The notes beneath the pieces are model-generated. The model searched no databases. It saw only the letters and a program-made list of their open reading frames with translations, and had not been told where the DNA came from. Source: Methanobacterium sp. UBA8 (GTDB lineage: Archaea; Methanobacteriota; Methanobacteria; Methanobacteriales; Methanobacteriaceae). From it: a stretch of DNA of 5,193 nucleotides. Below, in pieces: positions 4,694 to 5,193 of the stretch. Position 1 is the stretch's first letter, and each line of letters begins with the position of its first letter. Location of the stretch: NCBI GenBank assembly GCA_002509665.1, contig DADN01000265.1, forward strand, positions 7,375 through 12,567. Reading direction: 5' to 3'. The translations under genes were made by a program, and so were the position numbers.

Positions 4694-4721
4694 ATATCCC
4701 AAATATTAGAATATACCCAAA
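4694..4721. repeat. Short direct repeat ATAT(A)CCCAAA between SGNH hydrolase and GNAT genes
   Basis: ATATCCCAAA (4694-4703) and ATATACCCAAA (4711-4721) lie 17 nt apart. The CCCAAA core is shared with the 20-bp element elsewhere, but the match is too short to link them. The rest of the 156-bp gap holds a possible TATA stretch (AATAAATATAC, about 4777-4787). Confidence 0.25.
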
Positions 4722-4830
4722 ATAGTAAGATTTAACTAGTTTAAGTTCCATCAATAAATTTCTATAGGTTAAACTCAATAAATATACACATATTAATTTT
4801 TAAATTGATGAATTTTATAAAACATGAGGG

Positions 4831-5193
4831 ATGAAAAACTTGAGAATAAGACCCGGATTTCCGAAACTATCTACAGAAAGGTTAATTTTACGTAAAATGA
4901 CTAGTAAAGATGCAGAAACATTATTCAAATTCTGGTCAGATGATGAAGTTACAAAATATATGAATATGAACTCTTTTGTAAATATTGAACAGGCTACCTA
5001 TATGATTAACTTTTTAAATAACCTGTTTAAAAACAAAGAAGGTATTAGATGGGGGATAATCAGGAAAGAAGATAATACCCTTATTGGGACCTGTGGTTTT
5101 AACACGTGGATTAAAAGAAGCTCTAGAGGAGAAATTGGATACGAATTAGGCCACGAATACTGGGGAAAAGGATACACTACAGAAGCCTTGAAA
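4831..5193 (+). CDS. GNAT N-acetyltransferase, RimJ/RimL type (3' end cut by window)
   Basis: The first 121 codons are open to the right edge without a stop. The protein begins MKNLRIRPGFPKLSTERLIL, then RKMTSKDAETLFKFWSDDEV, the typical RimJ/RimL opening 'L.TERLiLR....D...l...ws.d.v.kym'. A central strand pair follows (RWGIIRKEDNTLIGTCGF, 73-90). The acetyl-CoA-binding motif A is IGYELGHEYWGKGYTTEAL (102-120), with G112-K-G114 as the pyrophosphate loop. Such enzymes acetylate amino groups of ribosomal proteins, amino acids, polyamines or antibiotics; the acceptor cannot be told. About 50-60 residues are probably missing. GAGGG directly abuts the ATG at 4831, which is too close; the in-frame TTG at 4840 has a better spacing from that site, so the true start may be three codons later. 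Likely transcribed separately from the SGNH hydrolase gene (156-bp gap). Confidence 0.85.
   Translation, partial: MKNLRIRPGFPKLSTERLILRKMTSKDAETLFKFWSDDEVTKYMNMNSFVNIEQATYMINFLNNLFKNKEGIRWGIIRKEDNTLIGTCGFNTWIKRSSRGEIGYELGHEYWGKGYTTEALK

Overview
The window reads as chromosomal DNA from an AT-rich methanogenic archaeon, most likely of the Methanobacteriales (Methanobacterium-like). This is inferred from archaeal TATA-type promoters, Shine-Dalgarno sites of both the GGAG and the GTGAT kind, and the gene content: a small winged-helix regulator paired with a tiny membrane protein, a stand-alone TrkA subunit and a universal stress protein remnant. No taxon marker such as rRNA is present, so the assignment is tentative.

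Left part (1-1185, leftward): the 5' end of an ABC-transporter permease of the MacB/FtsX type runs off the left edge. Behind it lies a two-gene unit, an ArsR-like winged-helix regulator followed almost without gap by a ~99-residue three-helix membrane protein. The upstream regions of the permease and of the regulator share a perfect 20-bp sequence placed just before TATA-like elements, which suggests that the two units are co-regulated, possibly by the regulator itself.

Middle (1186-2859): non-coding, decayed DNA ends in the C-terminal third of a universal stress protein with an intact nucleotide-binding motif but no usable start. This pseudogene sits 26 bp before a complete trkA-type gene for the cytoplasmic NAD-binding subunit of a potassium transporter. 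A PadR-family repressor gene converges on trkA from the right.

Right part (2860-5193): the padR upstream region carries three closely spaced dyads at the predicted transcription start, likely operators. Divergent from padR is a hormone-sensitive-lipase-type alpha/beta hydrolase. It is followed by an SGNH (GDSL) hydrolase closely resembling the mycobacterial arylesterase/acyltransferase MsAcT, apparently with its own promoter, and by a GNAT acetyltransferase cut by the right edge. Esterase, SGNH hydrolase and GNAT are all acyl-handling enzymes, but nothing shows that they share one pathway.

I find no CRISPR, tRNA, rRNA, insertion sequence or phage gene. No unmistakable new system is visible. 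The best leads are the shared 20-bp promoter element, the PadR operator cluster and the decayed usp-trkA operon.
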